Shown here: piece by piece, positions 45,208 through 56,801 of the stretch
How the letters are laid out: each line of letters begins with the position of its first letter
How positions within the stretch are numbered: the first letter of the stretch is position 1
Assembly (NCBI GenBank): GCA_030770535.1
Contig: JASVEC010000004.1
Location: 62,001-126,000, forward strand
Source of the DNA: Batkoa obscura
Taxonomy: Eukaryota; Entomophthoromycota; Entomophthoromycetes; Entomophthorales; Batkoaceae
Direction: 5' to 3'
DNA: 64,000 nt
The notes under the pieces: model-generated
The model's database searches: none
What the model saw: only the letters and a program-made list of their open reading frames with translations
What the model was told of the DNA's origin: nothing
Position numbers and translations under genes: made by a program

Positions 45208-48200
45208 TTATTCAAATAACACATTAAATAGCTGGGTCTTGTTAGCCGGGATCAACTCTTGTAGATAACCTTTAAAGGTTTCTTCATTACCCTTTAGCGC
45301 TTTTTTGAGGGTTTCAAGAGCCTTTTTAAGGATATAAGGTTCCATAAGTTCTTCCGATATGGCCACAATCAAAGCTTTAATAAGTTTATGTAGTGTTACA
45401 TGATCTTTTTGTAAAGATGGAGGAGGATTGTCTAAAAGCTCTACAGCTGTATTATACACTATTGTAAACTCAGTTCGATCTTCCCTTATAGGAAGTGCAT
45501 TGATAAATGCCCCACATACTCCATCAAGTGAAATGACATCACCTTTAAATGTTATTATTTTTGCTAAAGCAGCTACAGCATTGTCAGTGGCAAAAATATT
45601 TTCTGGGGTTCTTGCAGCTGGATCTTGGATAGCTAAGATTAATTTAGGTAATGCTGAAGCACAGCATGGGTTATATTCTGATCCTCCGAACTGAGCCCAT
45701 AACCCAACGCCATAAGAAGCAGCTTGTCTAACTTCAACTGCGCTATCAAGAAGCAATTTTATTGTTGATTCAACAAAAGCGCCACCATAAAATCTGGTTG
45801 CTACTTCACCTCCATATTCAACCACGTCATCAAACACCCCTAACGCCCATCTTCTGAGTATAGAACTAGGACAATCTAAGCATTGTAATGCAATACCAGT
45901 GATATTAGCTAACTCCTTAAAAAACTGATACCCATGAATTCTTACTAAGTCGTGAAATGTTTTTGATAAATTATTTATGAATTCTTCATCATATCGAATT
46001 CCGGTAATATATTCATAATCTAGATCTTCTTCATCAAAATCAGGTTTCATCGCAATAAGAGCATATTGATTTAAGGATTTAATCGAGTTATTAAGATGAG
46101 GGATTATTTCTTTAGAAAATCTAAGTATGTCATTACTTTTTAAAACCTGTGGTCCTGCGATATCCATAATCTCTGAAAATGTTGATAATAGTAGATTAAA
46201 AATAGATGGCTCATCCTCTGTTTTTAACTGACGCATTAAGCACTTAAAGATATCTTTAGAATATTTTAATATTTCATCTTGGTCTAAGTCAGAATCTACC
46301 AAACAAAATAAAAGATGTGGTGTTGACCTTATAGCAGCAGATCTAGTTTCGGAATGAATAATATAATTTATAAGTGGTGTCATTTCTGGTAAAAGTGATA
46401 CGGCATAATCAGAGAATGCTGATTGCAAAGATTGTGCAAAACAAAGCAGCATTTCAATAGCTCCACTTTTTTCTTCAAGGAGTGAAGTACGTACTCCAAC
46501 TAATCTTCCATACGAATCATTAAATTCCCACCCCTGTTCTTCAGGATACTTTTCTTCAGGATCATCATCTTTATCTAAAATAACGATCTCGGGTTTCGCT
46601 AAAGCTGATTTTATTAAATCTGGGATTACGCATCCCAAGTATGGCTGAAATTCTTTTCCAAGCAACATAGCCATCCTGGTCCAAGCTTGAAGGAGATAGG
46701 ATGCTAATGGATCATCATTTGATGTAATAGTACCCTGTAGCTGTACAAATAAATTTGCTATATATCCTAAATCTGGGCGAAGGCGCTCTAAACCAACTAC
46801 TAAAGCAACTAAACTAATACATTCAATTGCTTTAGCACGCAAGGTGCGAAAATTAGATTCTACAGCTTTTTCAGCAACTTCTACTAAAGCTGGCATTATA
46901 TCACTATAATATGCTAGGAAATTATCTTCAGAAACATCAGCAATTGAGGCAATTGTTGTCAACGATTGCTCTTTGACATATGGAACACCGCCTTTTAAAG
47001 TATTGAAGAGTTTTTCCAATAGAGGCCTTAGATAAACATTAATCACGTTTTTATCTAAAGCTTCAGCAATATTATGTAATGCGGCAGCTGCATGGGCTTG
47101 AACTCTAGGATTAGAAAAATCATCTAACAGTGGAAACAAAGGTGGAATAATTTTGTCGTGGTGTTCTACTGCAAATTCTTCAGGGAAATCTGCGGCTAGC
47201 TGACCAAAGGTGTGTGAAGTTGCATAGCGAACACGAGGATGTGAATCATGTAAATGTGGGAGTATAAGTTGTATGATATTCCCCATTTCTCTTCCCATGG
47301 TTTTACCACATCCTTCACCTATAGCGCTCAGTGCTAATACTGCTGCATATCTTTGTTTCCAATCTTCAGACCTAGAATATTCGATAATAAAGGTTAGTGC
47401 AACTGGGAACAGGTATTTCCCTCCTGTGGCGCATGCTAACCTGTCTAAGCCATCATACCCAGTCTGATAATTAGATTCCTCTTCGTACTCGTCGATATTA
47501 AGGATAGTATACCATTCTTTATCATTACTAATACTACTGATCCAATTTAACAATATTGGAACTAATACCTGGGCAATTTCTTTATAATTTCTAGTTTTTG
47601 AGCTAGAACCTTCTACAATAGTCAAAATAAATTCTAAGGCGGTATGCTTAGGAGCTTAAAAAATTAGTAAAGAATTAATAGTTACAGTATTACTTACATT
47701 CATCTAAATTTGGATCCTCCATAATAATTGTACAAAACTTCAGTATATTTGGTAAATATTTCATTAATAAATAACTTTTAGTTTCCGCAAGTTCAACAAA
47801 ACAACTTAATCCTGCCCAAAGTGAATCTTCATCCTTATTGATATAAATAGGCTCTAATACCTAAAATATTAATATAAGTATAAAAAGCTTGGTTTTGTTT
47901 TTACTTTAAACATTTCTGGTAGATAAGGTATAAGTTTATCGTGTCTTGGTTTTTCAGCATCGATAAGTAAAGCTACAAAAGCTTTGAGTACAACTAAACG
48001 AACCTGATAATTATGTAAATACATTGAAACTAAAAAATAAAATTGTATTACCGAGGAGCCATCCTTTGGTGAAGTTAAGTTAAATGCTTTACCAATAGCA
48101 TTCATTTTAGAATCGCTCACGATTGAAGGATAAGATGCTATAATCTTGAAGCCAGATTCTCTTAAAAGTGCAGAAGCCTCATTGCAAAGATCAAGAGTTA

Positions 48201-48740
48201 TAATAGGCAATTCGACCCAGTTTCCTGGTTAACTAAAGTTAACAAAAAATAATTTAAAAAATAAAAATAAAAAGCATACTTTCTGAAGTTTCCAAGTAAA
48301 TATAAAGGTCACTCACAGCATCACAAAGCCTTAGTCTACATGTACTATTCTCCTCTGTTTTAAGGGCAGTAATCAAATTATTTTTTACAATTTCTTGTGT
48401 TGTTGGACTTAATAAACTAAACCTTACAGGGTCTCTATCCGGCTCTTGTTGTTCCAAAGGAGAAGGTAGCACAACTAATCTTCTAAATAATAAAGCAGCG
48501 AACCCTCTTAACTAAATGAAAGAAACTTAGTTTGATCCTTTATTTATAAATAAAAATTACTTGAGGGTTTTCAACAAACCTTAACACATGGATCAAAGCC
48601 ATAGTTAAAGTATCTGGATTGGTTGCAGCAATATTCAATATATCACTTTCACCTTTGCCTCGCATTTCGTTGTCGCTACATTGTAATAGAGTCAATAACT
48701 CCAAAAAGGGCCTTTCTTCGTGCTCTTGGATTAATCCCAT
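45208..48740 (-). CDS. PSE1: Importin beta-3 family karyopherin (Kap121/Pse1, IPO5)
   Basis: Carries ribosomal proteins, histones and other cargo into the nucleus with Ran. Six exons (48561-48740, 48280-48511, 48052-48224, 47905-48003, 47698-47860, 45208-47654) give 1097 residues, as in human IPO5. The whole chain is HEAT repeats. Typical pieces are LRGFAALLFRRL near the N-terminus, EGCGKTMG, LPHLHDSHPRVRYATSHTFG (HEAT with the Ran-binding surface) and HDKIIPPLFPLLDD. An acidic insert DKDDDPEEKYPEEQGWEFND follows and is known in this family. RQAASYGVGLWAQFGG and NPPPSLQKDH lie near the end. The frames close through every join. Confidence 0.95.
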
Positions 48741-48782
48741 TTTTTGAGCTTAAAATTATTTTGACAAAGCAGTCGAAATAAA

Positions 48783-48826
48783 AATTTATTCAAATTTATT
48801 CAAATTTATCCAAATTTATTCAAATT
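48783..48826. repeat. 10-bp tandem array
   Basis: Just over four copies of AAATTTATTC in the importin 5' region. Confidence 0.85.
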
Positions 48827-49491
48827 ATCAAAGTTAAAAAAGAAGATTTTTTTATAATCTGAATTATCTACATATAGTGATTAATATATATATGTAAATA
48901 CAAAATAAGGGTATAAAAGCAGAAGTGAATATATAATGAAGTTTTTACAATGATTTAAAATTTATAAGATTAAGTTATAAATTCTTTATGAGAGCAATTA
49001 TTTTTGTTAAAATATCAATATTCTTTAAATAGACTAATTTCCAAATATTAGTTATTTTATTTCGATATAATTCCAGCTCTTAAGAATAATGTCAAGATAT
49101 TTTTTGAAATAACTTTTACATCTACTATCATTGGTAATAGATATAAATCCCTATTTTTCAATGTTGATAAAAGCAATATTCATTTAGTATAATTTTGACT
49201 ATTTATTTTCAACTTTATATTCCAAATCAAGATATATATCTAGTAGTGGCAAAACTAGTACTAGTATTAAGCTAATATATGGTTAAAATGATATACTATC
49301 AATTTATTTACTACAATTTGATTGTTATCCTTCTAATTAGCTCATTTAATAAATTTACTAATTTCTATTATAAATATTTAAGCTAATATTATAAAATACA
49401 GAATAGAACTTTATGGAAAATCAAACTGCTGCCAATGTATTAGCTTTAAATTGTTATTAGTTGCTTTGTTTATTAGTATATTTTAATAGTA

Positions 49492-49590
49492 GAGGATGTT
49501 TTTTTTGGTTTCATCACTTTTTCCATTTTTTAAGCGCTATTTGAGCAGAAAGATTGTTAGCAAAATTCTTAAACAAAAAAATACATCCCT
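49492..49590 (+). mobile_element. 99-bp element, copy 15
   Basis: Plus-orientation copy flanked by AGTA on both sides (49488-49491 and 49591-49594). The duplication differs from ATAT, which argues that the flanks are target copies and not part of the element. Confidence 0.9.
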
Positions 49591-50949
49591 AGTAATGTAA
49601 TCAGTGAATTGAGCTATTTTTGTTTAAATTATCTTCAAAAAAGATCCATGATACAATTAAATTTAATATCAATAGTCTTTTAACATTATAAACCTAGTGA
49701 AAAATCTTAATTCAAAAATTAAGTAATAAAAAAGAAGTATTAAAATAAGCTATTATATCTTAGTTCAAGAAAATAACATCATATAAATATTATATTTATG
49801 CTTAGAGATAATTATAATGAAAAGCTTGAATTATTTTTCATAGTAAAAAAGCTACAATTTAAAAATCAAAATCAAAATCAAAAATCAAAAATCAAAATAT
49901 AAAGTGGGAATAATTTTTCGGTATTTTATATGCCTTCTGTTTATTAATGCTATTCTTATCCAATATACTTAGTATTCAAACATCTCGATCAATAGACTAA
50001 AAAATTCATCTACAGGACAGTAGCTAATTTCTTTATAATTACTCATTTTATTTATTAATCTCAAAACTAGAAAAGATCACATTTGATAGCTTGATCAAAA
50101 AACTTCCATTTAATTTTTAAGGTTGATTTTCAGCAAGTTTTTTGTTTACAGCTAAAATTAGCACTATTTTATAAATTGTAAGCTTAGAAATGAACAAATG
50201 ATCAAAAGGAATAATCTATTCTTAAGGGTTTATTTTTAAGTCAATGTGTCGTTGAAAATGTATAAAGACTTAAGAGCCCACTGTTTATTACGAATATGGG
50301 ATGCTGTTAAATAGAATATTAAAAATTTACACTTTTAAATGTTTATTTCTTAATATATTATTTTTGTTTCAATGTTTTATATTGTATATTTAAAAAGAGA
50401 GGTTAAATTATGATTATATAGATTGAAAACTCTAGATTTAGTACGTGAGTTTATGTCTAAATAGTATTATAAACCCTAGCTTTAGAAGCCTATTTATTAT
50501 ATACATTGCTTCAACTCTATAAGTATTTTATAAAATAAATTAAAAGCAACTCAGCTCATATTATATTTAATATTATCTCTTATTTAGCTTATTATAGTAA
50601 TACAAATATTTACCTAAATATATATTATTAAATTCGAATTTAAACACCAAAATACATACTATACGTATTTTATTCAAAATAAACTGCATTATTTGTAATA
50701 ATCAAATGCAAAAGTTTTATTAAACAAAAATTAAAAGCTGGGTGAAATTATTATTAAACTGCTCATATTATTGATTTTAGTCTACATCTATATATTTTGA
50801 TAATTTATTGAACAAGCAATATGTTAAATATTTATCACTAAATTACAAAATATCCTTATTGAAGGCACCATAAATTACTTAAAATATCAATTATCATTTA
50901 GAGATGGTGGACTAAAGGTGGCTCAAAGCTGATATCCCCTCTTCTCCTC

Positions 50950-52530
50950 TCAATTAGCACTCTCACTGTTATCATTTTCATGTACTAAACTAACATAACT
51001 TCCTCCTTCTCCTTCTCCTTCTTTTTTCTCTGGATTATAATTTTTTACTGTTCCTGGTCTTCTACAAACTGGACAGTTGTTGGATCCAGTGGTTAACCAC
51101 TTATCAATACAATCCGTATGGAACGCATGCTGACACTTCAATATTCTAAGCGCATCTTTATCAACATATTCTGTAAGGCATACTTGGCACATATTTCCGT
51201 TCAAGATACTTATTCCTTCTTTTAAGAACAAGCTATTCTCGAAAATTACCTCGGTTGTTTGACGCTGGACTTCTGGTAATGTGGTGGTTGGTGGACGTGC
51301 AGGCCCAAGAAGACTAGAGAGCCTTAAAAGATCCTCATACGATGGATTATCGGATAATGCTCCAGTAAGTATGGGATGATTTTCCGGATAATTGGAACCA
51401 ACTACATAGATAATCCAGCTGCGCCTTGCTGGTGGAACAGGACTTGTTTCCCGGTTAGATTCACTTTGCTGTCCTTGCGATACATCATCTTCAGGAACAT
51501 TTACTGGGGAACTAACTGCTGCCTGAGCTTGAGCTTCTTGGGTCGCTCTTGTTCTTGAGCGTGTTTGAGGCCCTGAAATGGGTGGATCCCTACCCCTTTC
51601 ACTTTCATTTGGAACACTTCTAATACCGATAATAAGAACGGGCACTGTTCCAACTCTGTTGTTAGTTCCAAATGACGAATTATTAGATTCATTTTGACTA
51701 TTGTTATCATTTGCTGGAGCAGGAGGATTCTCAGGAGCTACATTAGTTTGCTCATTTGGTACTCCTGGATTAGTAGTTTGTTGATCTGTTGCTCCAGCTG
51801 GCTCATCTGCTGAATGTGACATTCTGAAGACCCTGAATACTGCAGTGGTCCCATCCGAATTGTCTGTTGCTTCTGATATAAGAGAAAGTCTTGGGAAAGG
51901 CTCGCTCGAATTTTCATTTTGCTCTTGTAAATGATTCAAAAATGAATCCATGAAGCTTGCAGCACTTCTCGTTGTTTGTGCTTGTTCTTGACTTCTTGTG
52001 GCCTGTTCCATACTCCTTTGGTGCTCGTGAGCTGTTAAGCTTATAGCACTTGCTGCTGCTGCGAGCATTCGGGTAAGTGCGGCATTAGCTGATGGCAATG
52101 CTGCTCTACCGCCAAAGCCGACCTCTTGAGGAAGTGTTTGATTTTCCCGCGTGAAATTGGCGCCATCCATAAGTTGACGAAGAGCTTCGCTAACCTGGTC
52201 GGAGGTTGGAACAACTGGGGGACGAGCAATGGGTGATGTTGGGCCATTCCCCTCATTTCTTAAAGGTCCTCTTTCTAATGCCCTTAATCTATTATATGTT
52301 TGTCTATTTAAACCTCTTGTACGTATATCATCTAATATTGAAGTCACGCTAGGGTTCCTTTGGTTTCCTGAAGATAAGTATGGATGAGTTGCACTTGTTC
52401 TGGACCTATCTCTAGCATTATTTCTAGATGGCCTTTGGGGCCCACCTGACCCTTGGTTTGAATCTTGTCTAGAATTTGAATCATTGTTTTCTTCTTCACG
52501 TTCGCCTAAGCCTGAAAAAGTTTGACCCAT
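50950..52530 (-). CDS. RING-H2 E3 ubiquitin ligase, possibly myristoylated
   Basis: A single exon of 526 residues. The C3H2C3 RING at about 448-489 reads CQVC...CQHAFHTDCIDKWL...CPVC, including the Trp typical of E2-binding RINGs. The remaining ~440 residues are disordered, rich in Ser, Asn, Pro and Gln. The first residues, MGQTFSG, fit the N-myristoylation consensus (Gly2, Ser6), so the protein may sit on a membrane. There is no transmembrane helix. The layout (myristoylated, disordered, C-terminal RING) recalls fungal RING proteins of unknown substrate. It is alone between two repeat-rich spacers. GC-richer codons than the flanks confirm it is coding. Confidence 0.88.
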   Translation of the reverse strand: MGQTFSGLGEREEENNDSNSRQDSNQGSGGPQRPSRNNARDRSRTSATHPYLSSGNQRNPSVTSILDDIRTRGLNRQTYNRLRALERGPLRNEGNGPTSPIARPPVVPTSDQVSEALRQLMDGANFTRENQTLPQEVGFGGRAALPSANAALTRMLAAAASAISLTAHEHQRSMEQATRSQEQAQTTRSAASFMDSFLNHLQEQNENSSEPFPRLSLISEATDNSDGTTAVFRVFRMSHSADEPAGATDQQTTNPGVPNEQTNVAPENPPAPANDNNSQNESNNSSFGTNNRVGTVPVLIIGIRSVPNESERGRDPPISGPQTRSRTRATQEAQAQAAVSSPVNVPEDDVSQGQQSESNRETSPVPPARRSWIIYVVGSNYPENHPILTGALSDNPSYEDLLRLSSLLGPARPPTTTLPEVQRQTTEVIFENSLFLKEGISILNGNMCQVCLTEYVDKDALRILKCQHAFHTDCIDKWLTTGSNNCPVCRRPGTVKNYNPEKKEGEGEGGSYVSLVHENDNSESAN

Positions 52531-52863
52531 AATGAACTTATATGAACTAAAATATGCCTTTTATTAATTTAAATATACACTCGAACGATATATAGGTTTA
52601 TGAAGGATATAAATTAGTAGCATAGAGGGTAATAAACTCACTTTAAATTTTTATGTGGGGGAGGATTGTATTTAAAAAGTTTATAAAATATAATGACTAC
52701 CATTGTTTAAATACATGCCTTTATGTATCTGATTGGTCTAAGCAATTTTTAGAGTTCAAAACTTCCAATCATATTCATATCTATATCACATTTATGCTTT
52801 ATTGAATCTCACTAAATTATGCCTAAAATAATTTTAGTTGTCATGAATCAAATCAAGTCAAAA

Positions 52864-53021
52864 ACTGTTATAGCCCTTTTGCGACTTTATTAACTGCTCA
52901 TTTAAGAAGTAGATTTGTTAAATTCAGCCAAAATATACAGATCTAGGTTTAAAATTAGTCATACAAATATTTTAATTATAAAAATTATTGCTAAAAAACT
53001 TGAGTAAGAATTGCATCAGCT
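52864..53021 (+). mobile_element. ~160-bp TIR element, copy ii
   Basis: The left end ACTGTTATAGCCCTTTTGCG leads into the TAACTGCTCATTTAAGA block shared with the other copies. The right end inverted reads AGCTGATGCAATTCTTACTC. Confidence 0.5.
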
Positions 53022-53666
53022 AAAAAATCAAATTTCTACAAATCTGTTTTGTCTGTGTTTGTAATTTGCTATATAAAAAGCTTGCATCATTTTAATAAAT
53101 ATCGATTTTTTATAAAAATAGCTAATCTTGTATTACTTAGTTAAGAAAATACATAGATAGTAAGATTATTATTAATACATAATTTAAAACCCATACATTG
53201 ACTTTATATTATATTATTAAAATAGACATTCAAGGATTAATGTTTTAGCAGGAATGGATGAATTTTATCTACTCTAACGCATGTGCTATTATGATATTTG
53301 AAGATAAAGATTGATATCTTAATAAAGAATCATAGTTACTAACTTCTGATCAAAATTTATTTAATCGTTTAGGATGAATAAGCAAGTTACTTTGTTGTCA
53401 AAAATAATTGTTCAAATCAACTTTAAAAACAGTACAGTATTAATAATACATCATATCTAAAAAAATCAAAAGGCTCGTTTTTAATCTCATCTAATATTTT
53501 TAACTTCAATCACAATAAATTATAGAGCATTATGTGATAAAATGGTCTTTTCTTTTATATAAGAAAATAATAAACACTATTTTTCTCATTTCCATTACTA
53601 ATACACAATTATTTATTTTCGCAAAAACAAAATAAATAACTTGAATAGACAAAATAAAACATTTAA

Positions 53667-54770
53667 CCTAAGTTTCAATCAAGTGGAGATCTTGATAAAG
53701 TGGAGAGGTATTAAGTATTTTTAAATAAAATATAATAATTAAATAACAACAATACTTATTAAAAAATTCTATCAATAAAAAATAAAGCTATAAGATAAGG
53801 TTATCCAATGCATATAATATTATAGAATTTATAACATTTTTAAAGCTTTATAATTGTTTTAAAACTTGAAACATTTTTTAATTAATTTTAGTTTTAGAAC
53901 TTTTTTTATTTGAATAATTTTTATTATTTATTTAATGTTTTTTCATATTATAAAATTTTATATATAAGTTTTATATTATTAAAACTATAAATTAATTTAA
54001 TTATTTTATTTAAGCTAAAAAATTCAATTAAATTTCAGCTAGTAAATTAATACATTATAATTTTTAAATATAAAGAAAAGAAATAAAAAATGTAAAATTA
54101 TTTTTATAAATTTCATAAAGTTTATTTGAAGTTTCAAATCAGCATTTAAAATTATATGCTATAAGATAATATGAAAAATATTATAAAAATTATATCAATT
54201 AAAAACCTGCTTATTATAATAAACCAAACATTATAACGGGGGTGTTTTTTTGGCTTCATCACTTTTTCCGTTTTTTAAGCGCTGTTTGAGCGGAAAAATT
54301 GTTAGTAAAATTCTTAAACATAAAATACATCCTCATATGCTGGCTGAAATCTGTGAATAAAAACAATTATTTAATTGAGCTAAAAAATCAACTAATGTCA
54401 AATTTAAAGTGCTAGCTAGTAAATTAAGTCAACTTAAAATTCTTAAGAAAAAAGATATATCTCAAATACTTGCCATTAATTACTTTTAGAACCACAGTTA
54501 GATCTGACTATAATTGGGCTATAACGGCAAGGTTTTATGGAATTTGAGTTTCAAAAATAAATATTTCAGATTTTTAAAATGATTATAAAGCTTTTAAAAA
54601 TATTACAAATTGTATAATATTTTATGCGTTGAACAACCTTATCTTGTAGCTTTGTTTTTTATTGATAGAATTTTTGGACAAGTATTATTGTTATTTAGTT
54701 ATTATATTTTATGCAAGGATACTCAATAACTCTTTGCTTCATTAAAATCTCTACTTGATTGAGATTTACA
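53667..54770. mobile_element. 1.1-kb long-inverted-repeat element flanked by TTAA
   Basis: Left arm 53667 to about 53880 and right arm about 54561-54770 are inverted copies at roughly 80% identity, sharing CTCAATCAAGTAGAGAT- and AATTCTATCAATAAAAAA-type blocks. TTAA lies at 53663-53666 and 54771-54774, at equal distance from the first matching bases, as in piggyBac-like insertion. No transposase is present. A 99-bp element (54238) lies in the loop. Confidence 0.6.
54238..54334 (+). mobile_element. 99-bp element, copy 16
   Basis: Plus-orientation copy inside the 1.1-kb inverted-repeat element; the flanks (TAAC and ATAT) no longer match. Confidence 0.84.
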
Positions 54771-54854
54771 TTAATTAAAACTAGCTAAATTTTTACATCC
54801 AATTACATTTAAACATTCAAAAATCAAAGTAGTAATTATATATTTTGAATATTT

Positions 54855-54952
54855 GGGGATGTATTTTTTTGTTTAAGAATTTCACTAACAATCTTTCCGC
54901 TGAAATAGTGCTTAAAAGATAGAAAAAATAATGAAGCCAAAAAAACACCTCC
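54855..54952 (-). mobile_element. 99-bp element, copy 17
   Basis: Minus-orientation copy flanked by ATTT (54851-54854 and 54953-54956). Confidence 0.87.
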
Positions 54953-55452
54953 ATTTAATAAATACATGTAATACAAAATAAAAATCTAAAAATAGGTAAG
55001 GATAAATGCGGGTCTAGGTGAAGGTATTTGGTAACAGTACTTGATAAAAACTTGTCTAATTTTATAATGTTTCAACAAAAATCGTAAATTAGATTAAAAA
55101 ATAATTGTGGCTTATTTTTTAAAGGATTAGCATTCTACTCCAGATTTTAAAAAAATAACTAAATTTTAGTACTAGTAGTATTAGTATTAGAGGTAAAGTT
55201 AGTATTAATTTTAGTATCTCTATTTTAAAATTTGTCACCTGTTTATTTATAAAATAAGAATTAATTCATCAAAAAATTTTTTTCCAAGACACTAGCTTAG
55301 CTAAGTGATTTATCTTATACACATCTCTAGCCAATTTGGCTTCTGTTTCAGAAAATAATATCTACATCACTGTTTGGAAATCGGATGTTGAAAAACGGAT
55401 CATAATGTTGTAAATATTAGATAAAAAAATATTTAGCATTAAGGATCAGCAA

Positions 55453-55460
55453 TATATAAA
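55453..55460 (+). promoter_or_regulatory. Possible TATA box of the SMS-like gene
   Basis: TATATAAA lies 28 bp before the start codon. It is plausible but weak in AT-rich DNA, and the short distance leaves little room for a 5' UTR. Confidence 0.25.
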
Positions 55461-55488
55461 CTAAATAATTAACTCATCTAAAATTTAA

Positions 55489-56358
55489 ATGTCAATTATT
55501 TCTTCAAAAGCAAAACAATTATTAAAGATAGTAAAAAAGTACCGACCATGGGTCAACAAAAAAGAAATTTTATATACCATACCTGCTATATTATGGTTAT
55601 TAATGAATGTATATTTTGTTTACTTAGGTATCTCGGTAGCAGATAAAGTAAATCGATTCAATTATTTACCAAAAGATCAAAAAATACTATTGATTGATCC
55701 ATTATTAGAAGTTCTCTCTGAAGAATTTAAACAAACTACGTTACCAAAGGATATATCAGACATATTCGTAAGGGTTGCACTTTTATTGATTATTGCAAGG
55801 ATGATTTTGGGCGGGAAAACAACTTTATTGTTAGCACGAAGACTATCCTATTTAATAGGATTTCTTTATTTATTAAGAATTCCATTTATGATGATGACTT
55901 TATTTCCAAATCCTTTATTAGATTGTGTTCCTGATATAAATCCAAATATCTTTCAAAATAGTCTTGAGTTGTTACTTCAGCAGAAAACATCTTGCGGAGA
56001 TTTAATGTTTTCTGGCCACACCGTTATGTTTATGGTATCTTCTTTAGTTTGGATAGATTACCCGATTGTGAGAATGAGAATAGCAAGGATAGTTGTTACG
56101 ATTATAATTTTAATATATGCTACACTTACTATATTGAGTTTAATTGCATCTTCTTATCATTATACTATTGATGTTGTGGTATCCGTTATTGTATGTTTGG
56201 CTACTTGGAAGTTATATCATTTCCTTGTCCAAAGTAAATACTTCAATAGTACCTGGTATGGTAGATTTTTGTTATTTATTGATCAAGAACAATATATGTT
56301 ACTATACAAAAAACATAATCATATATTGCCCATGTATCACAATACTCCGGCCAATTAA
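55489..56358 (+). CDS. Sphingomyelin-synthase-like PAP2 phosphotransferase
   Basis: Multi-pass membrane enzyme of the SMS/IPC-synthase branch of the PAP2 superfamily, which moves a phospholipid headgroup onto ceramide or hydrolyses lipid phosphates. It has one exon of 289 residues. Hydrophobic helices lie near 28-50, 92-108, 118-137, 178-190, 198-222 and 226-246. The catalytic motifs are CGDLMFSGHT (169-178, His177) and SSYHYTIDVV (222-230, His224 and Asp228), matching the D3 and D4 motifs of sphingomyelin synthases. Dikaryal fungi use Aur1, whose motifs differ, for this step. The lipid product here is unknown. The rhomboid gene follows on the same strand. Confidence 0.85.
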   Translation: MSIISSKAKQLLKIVKKYRPWVNKKEILYTIPAILWLLMNVYFVYLGISVADKVNRFNYLPKDQKILLIDPLLEVLSEEFKQTTLPKDISDIFVRVALLLIIARMILGGKTTLLLARRLSYLIGFLYLLRIPFMMMTLFPNPLLDCVPDINPNIFQNSLELLLQQKTSCGDLMFSGHTVMFMVSSLVWIDYPIVRMRIARIVVTIIILIYATLTILSLIASSYHYTIDVVVSVIVCLATWKLYHFLVQSKYFNSTWYGRFLLFIDQEQYMLLYKKHNHILPMYHNTPAN

Positions 56359-56801
56359 GATAGTTCCTGTAAAAGAAGGCAGTTATAAATTAAAATTGAT
56401 ACGGTGGAATCTTAGCTAATATTTGAAATTATCTTTTATTGGCAAATATAGTTTTATGAGATGTTATGTTATGTTATGTTATGTAGTTTTGATGTAAATG
56501 CGCGTGTTCCCTAAAGTGATTTTAACTATGCCATATTTATCATGATGTGAAGTTATAAGTATAATTTCATACATTATCTAATTTCGCCCATTTGCTTTTT
56601 GAGGCTCCTTAAAAGCAGTCATAATGTTCTAAAAATAAAATCATTGGCTAAAAATAAAATTTGATTCAATCAGAAGTGATTGAATTGATTAGAGGAATGA
56701 GGCTCTAAAAGGACTCGAAGCAAAGTCATGAAACTGATCTCTTTCATAATTAATTTGAATAAGAATAAAAGCAATTTGTAAAATATAATTTAATATAATT
56801 A
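56359..56801. other. Spacer before the rhomboid gene
   Basis: 443 bp including a short TTATG pentanucleotide run near 56461-56482. It holds the rhomboid promoter. No other gene is seen. Confidence 0.6.

Larger units (their letters stand above)
48741..50949. other. Repeat-bearing intergenic DNA
   Basis: 2.2 kb without a gene. It holds a ten-base AAATTTATTC tandem array (48783-48826) just upstream of the importin start, a short ATCAAA array near 49865-49895 and a 99-bp element (49492-49590). Confidence 0.6.
52531..55488. other. Repeat-rich intergenic DNA
   Basis: 3 kb without a supported gene. It holds a ~160-bp TIR element (52864-53021), a 1.1-kb long-inverted-repeat element (53667-54770) with a 99-bp element inside (54238-54334), and another 99-bp element (54855-54952). 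Confidence 0.65.
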
